DNA of 26,796 bases, from the IMG/VR virus record IMGVR_UViG_3300036761_000881, positions 1-26,796 of that record; one strand, written 5' to 3'. Positions 16,021 to 23,660 of this stretch are shown piece by piece; position 1 is the first letter of the stretch; every line of letters starts with the position of its first letter. The notes under the pieces are model-generated. The model was not told where the DNA came from, made no database searches, and saw only the letters and a list, made by a program, of their open reading frames with translations. Source of the DNA: a virus. The position numbers and the translations under genes are program-made.

Positions 16021-17091
16021 TTAACCGCTCAGGGCGATCTCGCCGCAGGCGCAGGGGCGAATCCACTTCGCGCCCAGCCAGAGCTTCGCGCCCATGAACC
16101 AGGCGTTCTTCCACGTCACCCACTCCGGGTTGACCGGGCGAACACCGCCCAGGGCCGTGATCTCGCCCACCGCGTCCTTGCCAGCGATGGCGAGAACGGC
16201 GGTTGTGTAGTTGGTCACGCTGGCGTGCAGGCCGCCGGACGTGCCGCCCGTGGCGTCGGCCGCGTTGTTGACCCGATACTGGGAGGGCAGTGCCAGATTG
16301 GCCGTACTCGTCTCGGTGCCCGCCGGCATCCGGTTGGTCTGCTCGATGGCGAAGCCCTCGACGAACAGCAGGCTCCGGGTCAGCATGTCGTTGGTCCCCT
16401 GGTAGTCGCGGGAAACCAACGTCTTGTCCTGACGCAGAACGCGGTGCATGGCCGGGCTGAGGAAGGCCACCCGACCATCCTTGCCGCAGTTCTTCTCGTC
16501 GAACGCCTGAGCCAGTTTGGCCAGGTCATTCTGGAGCGACAGCGAACCCGTCAGACTGGCCGGGTAGTTGGTCGTGAGGACGGTCGTGCTGGTGGTCGTG
16601 TCGCTGTAGACGATGGTGCCGGCCGGGAAGGTGTCGGCAACCGGGGAGCCAGACGCGGGACGACTCGCCTGCCGTGCGCCGATGGCAATCATGCGCAGCA
16701 GCCGGTCCTCTTCCAGATACGCCAGGGCCTTGCCGTGCGCCTCGCCGTAGGCCGCCGTGATGTCGAAGTGACGAATGAAGTCATCCGTCAGGGACTCCCA
16801 GCGGTCGGATTCCATCTCCTTGAGGTCCAGACTGACCGTTCGGAACTCCATCTCAGGCTGATTGGCCCCGGTGCGGTCCACGCCGGGATCGACATCGGAG
16901 GCAGTCGCCATCGCGGAGCCGGGGAACTGGAACGTGGAACCGCCGGTGATCGGCAGCTTCCAGACGTGCTTGGCGGCAACCATCTCATCGAAATACGACT
17001 TGATGATGCTGCCGCCGTACTGGGTCAGGGCACCGGCAATCTCGTCGCCCGTGCCGTAGTTCTGTAGCGAATGTTGAAGTACAACGCTCAT
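16021..17091 (-). CDS. Major capsid protein (T7 gp10-like)
   Basis: 356 residues, close to T7 gp10A (345). It starts MSVVLQHSLQNYGTGDEIAG, with an N-arm, then FDEMVAAKHVWKLPITGGST, then FLSPAMHRVLRQDKTLVSRD, and ends KLWLGAKWIRPCACGEI. The helical and P-domain layout suits the HK97 fold of podovirus capsids, and the gene follows scaffold and portal. SD AAGGAG is seven bases before the ATG. It ends with TAA and a second in-frame TAA two codons later. I see no sign of a gp10B-type frameshift extension. High confidence. Confidence 0.9.
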   Translation of the reverse strand: MSVVLQHSLQNYGTGDEIAGALTQYGGSIIKSYFDEMVAAKHVWKLPITGGSTFQFPGSAMATASDVDPGVDRTGANQPEMEFRTVSLDLKEMESDRWESLTDDFIRHFDITAAYGEAHGKALAYLEEDRLLRMIAIGARQASRPASGSPVADTFPAGTIVYSDTTTSTTVLTTNYPASLTGSLSLQNDLAKLAQAFDEKNCGKDGRVAFLSPAMHRVLRQDKTLVSRDYQGTNDMLTRSLLFVEGFAIEQTNRMPAGTETSTANLALPSQYRVNNAADATGGTSGGLHASVTNYTTAVLAIAGKDAVGEITALGGVRPVNPEWVTWKNAWFMGAKLWLGAKWIRPCACGEIALSG

Positions 17092-17151
17092 GGTCCAACT
17101 CCTTGTGCTAGTTTGGAACGTCTATGCGTCGCACGCAGAGTTGTGCTGAGG

Positions 17152-17240
17152 CCCGTGGGTCCACGGGGGATTGTGCCGTGGGCGTTCAGGCTCGTTGGCG
17201 ACTGAATGGCTGGGGGCGGGGCACCGTGCTTACCGCCCCC
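17152..17240 (-). other. Two hairpins in the scaffold-capsid gap
   Basis: The 169-base gap 17092-17260 holds no gene. CCCGTGG (17152-17158) pairs with CCACGGG (17161-17167), and GGGGGCGG (17212-17219) pairs with CCGCCCCC (17233-17240). They precede the capsid ribosome site by 60-150 bases. They could stabilise capsid mRNA or mark RNA processing, as happens near T7 gene 10. I see no TATAGGG-like phage promoter here. Confidence 0.4.
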
Positions 17241-17260
17241 GCCAGGAACCGATGACTCGG

Positions 17261-18013
17261 TTAGTGGGGCGGGAGAGTGTGAATGGGCTGGGAGGCTACC
17301 ATGCGGGCCACATGCTTCTTGTGGGCCTCGCTGCTCTGCTTGGCCTCGTGAGTGCCCTTGTAGAAGTCCTCTTGTGTGGCGTAGCCGGTTGCGCCGCCGC
17401 CCCCCTGGCCCGATCCCTCGATCATGGGTTTGGCCTGGCCCGCCTTGATGGCCATGTTGTAGTGGCCCTGAATCTCCAGCACGGCCCCAAACAGCGTCAC
17501 GGGATTAGCAAGACGGCGGTTGAGGTCGCCCTTGAGGGCTTCGGGCAGGCCCTTGGCGAACGTCAGCAGGGTGTCGAGTTGCTGTTGCCCGCCGGCCAGG
17601 CTACGGGCCTCGCCGACCGCCTTGTCCACGGCCTGCTGCTGAGCCAGGGCGATCCCGCCGATGGTGTCCTGCACCATCTTCTTGCCGTAGCCGAGCTTCT
17701 TGAAGGCTTCGTACTGCTCAGGGGACAGGTCGCCCTTCTCCTTGATGGTAGCGGCCAGGGCCTCCTGCGTGAATCCGGCCTTCTGGATCACCGCGTCCAA
17801 GCCCGCCTCGTCGTCGATGGCGGGGGGCGCGTCTGTGATGGAGAGTGCGGCCTTGGGTGTTCGGAGTTTTCCCTCAAGCTCCCTGGTCGAGTCGGCCCAC
17901 TTCTTGATCGAAGTGTCCAGGTTGCCGTCCCAGAACTTCTCTGGCATGTCGGCGGGTCGCTGGGGCGTCTCGACGGCTGGCGTTTCGATTGCTGCGATTG
18001 GTTCCTCTGGCAT
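17261..18013 (-). CDS. Capsid assembly scaffolding protein (T7 gp9-like)
   Basis: 250 residues, acidic at the N-terminus and helical, starting MPEEPIAAIETPAVETP. It contains DMPEKFWDGNLDTSIKKWAD, the P-E-K-FWD motif that is common near the start of phage scaffolds, and a basic C-terminus (KGTHEAKQSSEAHKKHVARM), the part that in T7-like scaffolds contacts capsid. T7 gp9 is 307 aa. SD AAGGAACC is upstream. Located between portal and capsid genes, as in T7. High confidence for role. Confidence 0.85.
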   Translation of the reverse strand: MPEEPIAAIETPAVETPQRPADMPEKFWDGNLDTSIKKWADSTRELEGKLRTPKAALSITDAPPAIDDEAGLDAVIQKAGFTQEALAATIKEKGDLSPEQYEAFKKLGYGKKMVQDTIGGIALAQQQAVDKAVGEARSLAGGQQQLDTLLTFAKGLPEALKGDLNRRLANPVTLFGAVLEIQGHYNMAIKAGQAKPMIEGSGQGGGGATGYATQEDFYKGTHEAKQSSEAHKKHVARMVASQPIHTLPPH

Positions 18014-18023
18014 GGTCGGTTCC

Positions 18024-18323
18024 TTATGCTGGGGTCAGTTGTCCGGTGCGGGTCAGATACTCTGCGGCACCGCGAACCTGCACCGGAAGGGTCGGGTCGC
18101 ATATCAACGTGCCCAGATTGCGAAAGGGTTGCCCCGTCTGCTTGCGCCAGTCCAGTACAGCCATCGCCGCGTTACGGTCGGCCTCGAACTGTCGCTTGTG
18201 CTGGGCCGGGAACTCGTAGGGCGCGTACTTCTTGGGCGGCTTCTTGATGTGGCGCTTGATGTGGCGAACGATACCTTCGGCCAACATCGCGGCCAGTCTC
18301 AGGGCGGCTGGGGTGCGTTTCAT
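18024..18323 (-). CDS. 99-aa protein of unknown function
   Basis: Start ATG at 18323 is preferred over an upstream in-frame one because AAAGGAACCGACC lies before it, the same leader as the scaffold gene. The product is basic: MKRTPAALRLAAMLAEGIV, then RHIKRHIKKPPKKYAPYEFP, and ends VRGAAEYLTRTGQLTPA. No membrane segment. A basic helical protein next to portal and scaffold could be a nucleic-acid binding or assembly protein, but this is a guess. Confidence 0.5.
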   Translation of the reverse strand: MKRTPAALRLAAMLAEGIVRHIKRHIKKPPKKYAPYEFPAQHKRQFEADRNAAMAVLDWRKQTGQPFRNLGTLICDPTLPVQVRGAAEYLTRTGQLTPA

Positions 18324-18359
18324 GGTCGGTTCCTTTGGAAAAGCGGGCAAGCGGCGGGA

Positions 18360-18539
18360 TCAGGCATTTCTCTCTGCCTCTAAGCTCGCTACTAGGCGCG
18401 GGAGAGACTCGCGCGCCTCCTTTTCGGTATTGACGAAGGTGTCATGTTGCCTGTGCCGCACAACATCACGGGCCAGGGCTTGCCAGCAGTTCATGCCCCT
18501 GGGCCAGTGCAGTACCTCCGTGATGATGCGGTTACGCAT
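18360..18539 (-). CDS. 59-aa protein of unknown function
   Basis: The ATG at 18539 overlaps the portal stop (ATGCGTAA), which suggests translation coupling. Product MRNRIITEVLHWPRGMNCWQ, then helical and charged to its end at ASLEAERNA. A longer in-frame start at 18578 would run back into the portal and has no support. No known motif. Confidence 0.45.
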   Translation of the reverse strand: MRNRIITEVLHWPRGMNCWQALARDVVRHRQHDTFVNTEKEARESLPRLVASLEAERNA

Positions 18540-20145
18540 TGCCCGTCTGCTGTAGGTCCGCCTGCTGCTGGGCGGCACGCTGCTCGATGACGCTCCCCAC
18601 GGTCTTGACGAACTGCTTGCCCGCCTCCGGCATGGCGGCCTGCATCATCTTCTGTTGGAGTTCGGCCTGGACTTTCTCGGCGGTCTTGATGAGACCCGAC
18701 GTGTCGATCCCCCGGTACTGGAAGATGCGGTCCACCAGCACCTGCACGTCGATCCGGTCCAGCGCGCCCTGAATCGGGGCCAGCAACTGGATCGCGCCCA
18801 CCAGCTTGTCCAACTCGAAGCTCTTGGCCAGGGCCGCCGAGCCGGTCAGCACGTCGATCTTCATCGCCTTGCCGGTCCCAGCGGGCAGCGGGGCGATGAT
18901 CTTGTCCCGCTCCAGTTGGTAGAGCAGACGGGCCAGGTAGGGCTTCTGCGATTCGTCGGCGATGTGGGCGTAGGGCCCGCCCAAGGCCCCGTCGAGTTCC
19001 TGGGCAATCCGACCCACGGCGTAGGCCGTCACGCGCTCGCCCTTGGGCATGGAAGCGGTTTCCATCAGCATCGACCGGCCCAGGCGTTGCTCGATGGCCT
19101 GGGCACCCTGGAAGGCCAGGCCGAAGTCGGCGTTCTTATTGGTCTGGAGACAGGCTGCACCCTGAATCGCGCCGTTGACGACGCGCCCGGCGGCAATGGA
19201 CCCGTTGGGCTTGAGCAGATCTGATGGGCGCAAGTTGGGTTCGGACGGGTCCACAAGCCAAAGCATCTTCGCGGCGTTGGCCATCCCGAAGATCAAAGAC
19301 TGCCACAGCGAATTGCTGCTCTTGAGGTCGGGGAACCGAGTGGCGATGAACCCGCGCGCGTAGTCCTCGCCGGGGCACAGGCGATAGCCCACACAGTTGT
19401 AGGGGCTGACGGGTTCCTCGCTACCCTCATTGTCGTACAGGATCGCCTCGTTGACCTCCTGAGTGATCCGCCAGGCGAAGTCATCATCTCCGTCGCCGGT
19501 GCGGACCCGCTCGCAAAGCGTGAACAGGTCCACGTCGTACTTGTCGCGGGACTTGATCTTGGCCTTTGACCGATCTTCCGGCGTCAGTTCGATGGGGGCC
19601 TTCTTCTCCCGCGTGATCGTCCACAGGAGAGTCCCGCCGCCCGATCGCTTGCACACCCAGTTGTCGAATCGGAAGTACCGCAGGCTGTAGTCGCGGGCCA
19701 TCCGGGTCAGACCGTTGCCGCAGATCAACAGGCTCTCGGTCTCGGCGCGCTTGGCGAGCCGGTAGTTGCTCGCTTCTGCCTTGCTGGCGGCGACGAGTTC
19801 CCGCGCGTAGAGCATCGCGGCGAATGCGTTGTACTGGTCGGCGGTCAGGGGCGTCCCGTAGCCGGTCAGACTGCCGACAGCCGCTTTGACCTCTGCCGCC
19901 GGAGTGATGGCAAACCAAGGTATTCCTACCGGGTAGAGACTGGTCAGCACCTTGCCGACCATGTTCTCCATCCCCTCGCCCCCGATGTTGCTCCAGCAGG
20001 CGGGCAGGTCGGTGTCTTGGGACTGGCCGGCTGGCGGTAGGACCGCCGGGATGGTCAGCGAGGCGTAGTCTCGGCAGCGTTGGAGCAGGCTGGACCGCTT
20101 CTCGTTTGCCTCGCCGAATCGGTCGGCAATGGTTTCTTTGCTCAT
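18532..20145 (-). CDS. Portal protein (T7 gp8-like head-tail connector)
   Basis: 537 residues, nearly the T7 gp8 length (536). It has the features of podovirus portals: N-terminal RDYASLTIPAVLPP, then a NMVGKVLTSLYPVGIPWF segment, CPGEDYARGFI (a GEDYxR motif conserved in the family), and RVTAYAVGRIAQELDGALGG (matching the V-T-A-x-E-V-x-R-x-x-QEL of relatives). The C-terminus is helical and Gln-rich. The ATG overlaps the stop of the 76-aa polyproline gene (ATGA). High confidence. The portal is the DNA entry ring to which tail tube A attaches. Confidence 0.92.
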   Translation of the reverse strand: MSKETIADRFGEANEKRSSLLQRCRDYASLTIPAVLPPAGQSQDTDLPACWSNIGGEGMENMVGKVLTSLYPVGIPWFAITPAAEVKAAVGSLTGYGTPLTADQYNAFAAMLYARELVAASKAEASNYRLAKRAETESLLICGNGLTRMARDYSLRYFRFDNWVCKRSGGGTLLWTITREKKAPIELTPEDRSKAKIKSRDKYDVDLFTLCERVRTGDGDDDFAWRITQEVNEAILYDNEGSEEPVSPYNCVGYRLCPGEDYARGFIATRFPDLKSSNSLWQSLIFGMANAAKMLWLVDPSEPNLRPSDLLKPNGSIAAGRVVNGAIQGAACLQTNKNADFGLAFQGAQAIEQRLGRSMLMETASMPKGERVTAYAVGRIAQELDGALGGPYAHIADESQKPYLARLLYQLERDKIIAPLPAGTGKAMKIDVLTGSAALAKSFELDKLVGAIQLLAPIQGALDRIDVQVLVDRIFQYRGIDTSGLIKTAEKVQAELQQKMMQAAMPEAGKQFVKTVGSVIEQRAAQQQADLQQTGNA

Positions 20146-20372
20146 TCTGGGATTCGCAATCCCCCCGACTCTTTGGGGATAACTAGGCGGGAACGTCCCA
20201 CGCGGCTGGCCTCCAGCGACTTCCGCTTGCGGGCCAGTTCAGCCATCTCGGCAGAGTCGTCGGGGATGATCGGGGGCGGAGGCGGGGGCGGGGGCGGCAT
20301 CTTGGGTGCCCCGCCGCCGAAGAATGACGCCAGGGCCAGCAGAAGCAGGATGAACGTCAGTGTCAACGTCAT
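20142..20372 (-). CDS. Small protein with membrane segment and polyproline run
   Basis: 76 residues. One hydrophobic helix at the N-terminus (TLTFILLLLALASFF), then GGGAPKM, a run of nine Pro, IIPDDSAEMAELARKRKS and a basic C-terminus. Short proteins with a polyproline run and a basic R/K-rich helix are regularly encoded next to portal genes of podoviruses; I do not know a proven function. Start and stop overlap the neighbours by four bases each, which suggests a coupled operon with the portal. Confidence 0.6.
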   Translation of the reverse strand: MTLTLTFILLLLALASFFGGGAPKMPPPPPPPPPIIPDDSAEMAELARKRKSLEASRVGRSRLVIPKESGGLRIPE

Positions 20373-20578
20373 AGGATTTTGTACCTCGATTTGAGGTCTT
20401 CCACGATCTGGCGGCGGGTCAGGTAGACCGTCAGGGAGAGGCGGTCAGCCTCAGTGGACAGCAACCCCAGTATCGTGCTGGTCGTCAGGGGCGGGTACAT
20501 CCTCTCCATGGCCGCAATCAGCCCCGCCGCGTTGGGCGGCAGGTCGTGCATCGAATCGATGGGGTTTTCTGTGGGCAT
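20369..20578 (-). CDS. 69-aa helical protein
   Basis: Starts MPTENPIDSMHDLPPNAAGL and ends IVEDLKSRYKIL; soluble and helical, with STEADRLSLTVYLTRRQ in the middle. AAGGA lies ten bases before the ATG. The gene overlaps the last 128 bases of the papain-like gene in another frame and ends with ATGA overlap into the polyproline gene. Function not recognised. Confidence 0.55.
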   Translation of the reverse strand: MPTENPIDSMHDLPPNAAGLIAAMERMYPPLTTSTILGLLSTEADRLSLTVYLTRRQIVEDLKSRYKIL

Positions 20579-21017
20579 GGACTGGGAATCCTTGATGTTT
20601 GAGCCAGCGGAGCAGGCCGATGGGGGTGGTGATGTTGCGGTCTACGGGGACTCCCGCGGCCTCCAGACACAGCAACGCCGCGCAGAGGCAATCCTCGTTG
20701 TAGAGGCCGCCCATGTTGAGCCAGCGCCAGAACGTGGGCCAACCAGACAACTTTCGGCCCACTCCGTACTCGAAATAAGCTAAGCTTATGCGCCTACCAG
20801 GAACCTCGACGATGGCGACGATCCCCGGATAATGGCAAAGATAGGTTCTGGTGGGCCAGAAGGTGTTACCGGCCATCCCCACGTTCAGCACCACGTCACC
20901 ATCCCCAATGTCACAATGTACGATTCGGCTTAGGGTTAGGACGCGGACGAGCCAGAGTGTGCAGCGGTCCCACAGCGTCATCCGGCAGCCGTCCAACGTG
21001 GAGAAGTAGACGAGCAC
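20451..21017 (-). CDS. Permuted papain-like (NlpC/P60-type) protein
   Basis: 188 residues from a GTG with AGGAAAGGTGG upstream. Residues about 30-45 read RIVHCDIGDGDVVLNVG and residues 105-125 read LYNEDCLCAALLCLEAAGVP. A His in a short beta turn (His34) before a Cys at a helix start (Cys110) is the order in permuted papain-like amidases (YiiX/LRAT type), and LLRWLKHQGF resembles the usual end. From about residue 145 the frame overlaps the 69-aa gene and looks like a read-through tail. A role in cell wall or protein cleavage is possible. The fold call is tentative. Confidence 0.48.
   Translation of the reverse strand: MLVYFSTLDGCRMTLWDRCTLWLVRVLTLSRIVHCDIGDGDVVLNVGMAGNTFWPTRTYLCHYPGIVAIVEVPGRRISLAYFEYGVGRKLSGWPTFWRWLNMGGLYNEDCLCAALLCLEAAGVPVDRNITTPIGLLRWLKHQGFPVHAHRKPHRFDARPAAQRGGADCGHGEDVPAPDDQHDTGVAVH
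20775..20789. repeat. Inverted repeat copy 3 (ATAAGC-N3-GCTTAT)
   Basis: Perfect six-base arms around TAA, inside the papain-like gene. Together with the following GCGCC it shares GCTTATGCGCC with copy 2. Confidence 0.55.
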
Positions 21018-21091
21018 GCGCCCACCTTTCCTAGATTGCCCAAACCGTTAGGGTTGCCTATCATGCTACGAGGTTGGGAAAGTACTACGAT

Positions 21092-21108
21092 TGTGAACAT
21101 TCGTCACA
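21092..21108. promoter_or_regulatory. Inverted repeat TGTGA-N7-TCACA
   Basis: Five-base perfect arms in the gap between RNA polymerase and papain-like genes. The arms match CRP half sites, but the spacer is seven rather than six, so a CRP-type site is not claimed. A possible operator for the late block. Confidence 0.25.
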
Positions 21109-21163
21109 CTGATAGAACCTGTTGTTCCCACTGTAGTAATGAGGATTTGTCTGCGAATGGGCT

Positions 21164-21178
21164 ATAAGCTGTGCTTAT
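21164..21178. repeat. Inverted repeat copy 2 (ATAAGC-N3-GCTTAT)
   Basis: Perfect six-base arms around TGT. Its centre is 22 bp, about two helical turns, from copy 1, so both would face the same side of the DNA. Confidence 0.6.
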
Positions 21179-21181
21179 GCG

Positions 21182-21201
21182 CCCTATAAGCGTTGCTTAT
21201 A
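21182..21201 (-). promoter_or_regulatory. Candidate phage RNA polymerase promoter
   Basis: On the minus strand TATAAGCAACGCTTATAGGG (21201 to 21182) agrees with the T7 consensus TAATACGACTCACTATAGGG at 11 of 20 positions, including the whole TATAGGG initiation part. It points leftward into the structural block. The upstream specificity region differs, as expected for another polymerase. It overlaps inverted repeat copy 1, so the similarity might derive from that repeat. No second TATAGGG was found elsewhere on this strand. Confidence 0.35.
21186..21200. repeat. Inverted repeat copy 1 (ATAAGC-N3-GCTTAT)
   Basis: Arms extend to eight bases each (CTATAAGC at 21184-21191, GCTTATAG at 21195-21202) around GTT. 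It begins five bases after the polymerase stop codon. As RNA it would be a short hairpin without a T-run; as DNA it may be an operator or promoter. Confidence 0.6.
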
Positions 21202-21206
21202 GCAGG

Positions 21207-23660
21207 TCAGGAAAGCAGGTAGTCGGATCGGGCGACTTGGGAGAGATCGAGGGAACCCAATGGAGGGGCGGGCGGGAAGCGCAGTGCATATCGGGCTTTA
21301 AGCTCAGTACGAAGCGACTCTAGGACTGGTTGCTCATGGATCAGGGTGAACTGTTCAGCGGCCATCTCGCGTAGCCGGTCCATGTCAGCGGCATGGGTCC
21401 AGAGGCAGTCGTGGACCCCCGCAAAGGCGATCTTCGCGTCCCGAGCGCATACCGCCACACACTGTATGTGGGCGGCGTCCAGGGAGTGGACGTAGTTGGG
21501 GGCGAAGCCGTTGACCTGCTCGAGGGCGTCAACCGGGCAGTCCTCAGTAACTTCCGCGAACTGCAAGTTGTGAAAATCCGTCCAGATGCAGACGCGGGAG
21601 GACTGTCTGTAGGCTTGCTCAACCTCCATCCCCAGCGGCGTCGTCCAGGCTATCAGTTGGCCCTTGCGGTCCTTCGTCGTCTTGACGATCATCCGCGCGC
21701 ACGTCTCCAGCCACAGCATGGCCTCGTGGACGGTCGGGCAGCATTGGCTCGTCGCCTCCAGAATCTTCTTGGCCAGGTAGCGCGAGGCGTGCCACAGGTG
21801 GTGCTCGTCGAACCCCGCCTCGGCCATCTTGTCCATGACCTGCTGGCGGGCACCCGTCATCGTCACCCGGTAGTACGTCGTCATGGCCGTCTGCTTGACG
21901 ATCTTGCGGTTGACCCAGCCGTCCAGCCGCTTCGCCCATTCGTTCCCGGCGTCGGCTTCCAGGCCCACGGTATGCTTCACCCGCTCCGTCACCAGGGAGT
22001 AGAAGTCGGCGGGTTTGTCCGCCGGCACGAGATTGACCAACCGCCCGGTGTCCTCATCCCGGAGCATCGCGGCGTAGTGCTGGAGGGCGTTGTTCGTGGC
22101 ATCCACCTGGATCGGCAGGTGCTGGGCGGCCTGGTCGTCCAGGAGGGCACGGGCAGCCGCCAGGGCCTGCCAGGGGTCATCCATCTCCATCCAGCCGGTG
22201 TTCTCCAGGGGGTCGGCTACCCAGCCCCGCACGGCCTCCATCGAATGATCCACCCAGGCGATCCGCTCATCAAACGACACCTTGTCCACCCCGCAACGGT
22301 TGGCCAGTTGCACCTTGAGCCAGAACTGCGCCAGGTCGGAGTCCACGGGTCGCGCGTCGGCGAACTCCAACAGGCCCCGGTTGATGTCGTCGCTCTGATG
22401 GTGCAGGGTGGAGGGCATTGGGTAAGCCCGCCCGGTGAAGTCCAACTGGTGGGGCAGGTAGAAGCGGGGGTAGCGGGTCATCTTCCCCGCCGTGTCCAGC
22501 GTCGTGTTGAACACCGTCATGCGGCTCTTGAGCGCCAGATTCGCCCTGCGCCACAGAACCCAACGTTTCTTCCACGCTTTCAGGAGGATCGGATCATCCT
22601 CGACGTTCGGCGGGGCCTCGGGCCGCTCGATGAGCGTCTGGCGGGGCACCCCGGCCACGTTGCCGCCGGAAGCAGCAACCTCCCGCATGATGTCCAGAAT
22701 CCAGCGGTTCACCCGCCAGGGCGTCGAGTTGAGGCAGTTGACGGCCTCGCGGATCGTCTCGTTGTCCATCGGGTGCTTCTTGTACTGGGATTTCTTGACC
22801 AACAGGGTCGGCAACTGGACGTACCCGCCCATCTCCTTGGCGGTCCAGGGCATCGGCGGGACCACCATCGGCAGGTAGACGGGTAGCAGGTGGGACCGGC
22901 GGCGGTGCCCGTCCTCCAGCAACTGGTCGGCGGCGGGCGTCAGGAAGTACCGAATCTCTCGGTTCAGCCCCATCTGGCGCACCTTGAAGCAGGGCACGAA
23001 CGGCTTGTCATGGTCGGCGCAGGTGGCGACTTTGAGCAGCAGTTCCATCAGGCAGGCCCCCAGACGCGCCTGAATCCTGAGCGACCAGCGGGCGCCGGGA
23101 AAGAACTGGTTGCTGACCCAGTTCACCTTGCGGGGCTTGAACTTCTTCTTCTGCCGCGTGGTCTTGATCAGCGACTCCCACGGCGCGTAGGAGAATCGGT
23201 CGGGGTTCTTCCCATCCTTGTGGGCCTTCCACTGAGCGTAACGCAGGCGGCGAAGCTCCTTGATGTTCGCCTCCGCGTTGATCTCCCGGCCAATCGCCAG
23301 CCAGAGCCTCATCGGGCGGACGCCCATCGGGTCTGACATCAAGCTCCCCAGCACTTCCGACATCGTGGCCACGGCCATCTTCGCGGAGTTGAACCGCAGG
23401 AAGAAGGGCGCGTAGAGAGTGGGATCGCCCCTCACCGCACGGGCCGCGACGAGCTTCCGCTTGTGTGCCGCGATCAGGCGGCGCAGGGGGACAAACCAAT
23501 GGACCATCAGACGTTCGGCGGTCTTGAGGTGCGCCCCGTCGCCCCGGTCGATTGCCTCCTGGGCCAGTCGGCGGTATCGGGCGACACCCCGGCTTCGGGC
23601 CTCGCGCTCCAGGGTCAACTCCTGCTCGTAGGGTGTGCCGTCGAGGACGTGGGGCATCAC
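21207..23660 (-). CDS. Single-subunit DNA-dependent RNA polymerase (T7 gp1-like)
   Basis: 817 residues (T7: 883), numbered from a GTG at 23660; the next codon, ATG at 23657, is as likely. Motifs in order: QLDFTGRAYP at 405-414 (DxxGR), motif A with Asp520 in VDATNNALQHYAAMLRDE, motif B NRKIVKQTAMTTYYR at 584-598 (Arg585, Lys589, Tyr597), GFAPNYVHSLDAAH at 718-731, and motif C GVHDCLWT with Asp751. The two catalytic Asp, the Lys and the Tyr equivalent to T7 Tyr639 are all present, so the enzyme should be active. Motif A lacks the usual DGSxxG glycines and the residue after Tyr597 is Arg in place of Gly. It probably drives the leftward virion genes. The upstream coiled-coil gene overlaps its start. 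Confidence 0.93.
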   Translation of the reverse strand: MMPHVLDGTPYEQELTLEREARSRGVARYRRLAQEAIDRGDGAHLKTAERLMVHWFVPLRRLIAAHKRKLVAARAVRGDPTLYAPFFLRFNSAKMAVATMSEVLGSLMSDPMGVRPMRLWLAIGREINAEANIKELRRLRYAQWKAHKDGKNPDRFSYAPWESLIKTTRQKKKFKPRKVNWVSNQFFPGARWSLRIQARLGACLMELLLKVATCADHDKPFVPCFKVRQMGLNREIRYFLTPAADQLLEDGHRRRSHLLPVYLPMVVPPMPWTAKEMGGYVQLPTLLVKKSQYKKHPMDNETIREAVNCLNSTPWRVNRWILDIMREVAASGGNVAGVPRQTLIERPEAPPNVEDDPILLKAWKKRWVLWRRANLALKSRMTVFNTTLDTAGKMTRYPRFYLPHQLDFTGRAYPMPSTLHHQSDDINRGLLEFADARPVDSDLAQFWLKVQLANRCGVDKVSFDERIAWVDHSMEAVRGWVADPLENTGWMEMDDPWQALAAARALLDDQAAQHLPIQVDATNNALQHYAAMLRDEDTGRLVNLVPADKPADFYSLVTERVKHTVGLEADAGNEWAKRLDGWVNRKIVKQTAMTTYYRVTMTGARQQVMDKMAEAGFDEHHLWHASRYLAKKILEATSQCCPTVHEAMLWLETCARMIVKTTKDRKGQLIAWTTPLGMEVEQAYRQSSRVCIWTDFHNLQFAEVTEDCPVDALEQVNGFAPNYVHSLDAAHIQCVAVCARDAKIAFAGVHDCLWTHAADMDRLREMAAEQFTLIHEQPVLESLRTELKARYALRFPPAPPLGSLDLSQVARSDYLLS

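Noticed and set aside
15958-17067. 369-codon plus-strand frame opposite capsid
   Set aside because: It covers the capsid gene and hairpin; composition is that of an antisense shadow.
17171-18247. 358-codon plus-strand frame opposite scaffold
   Set aside because: Antisense to scaffold and the 99-aa gene, no ribosome site or domain.
21092-21108. CRP binding site
   Set aside because: Arms TGTGA and TCACA are right, but the spacer is seven bases and the wider consensus is absent; listed only as an inverted repeat.
21393-22886. 497-codon plus-strand frame opposite the RNA polymerase
   Set aside because: The minus strand has all polymerase motifs here; the plus frame is a mirror effect of third-position G/C.
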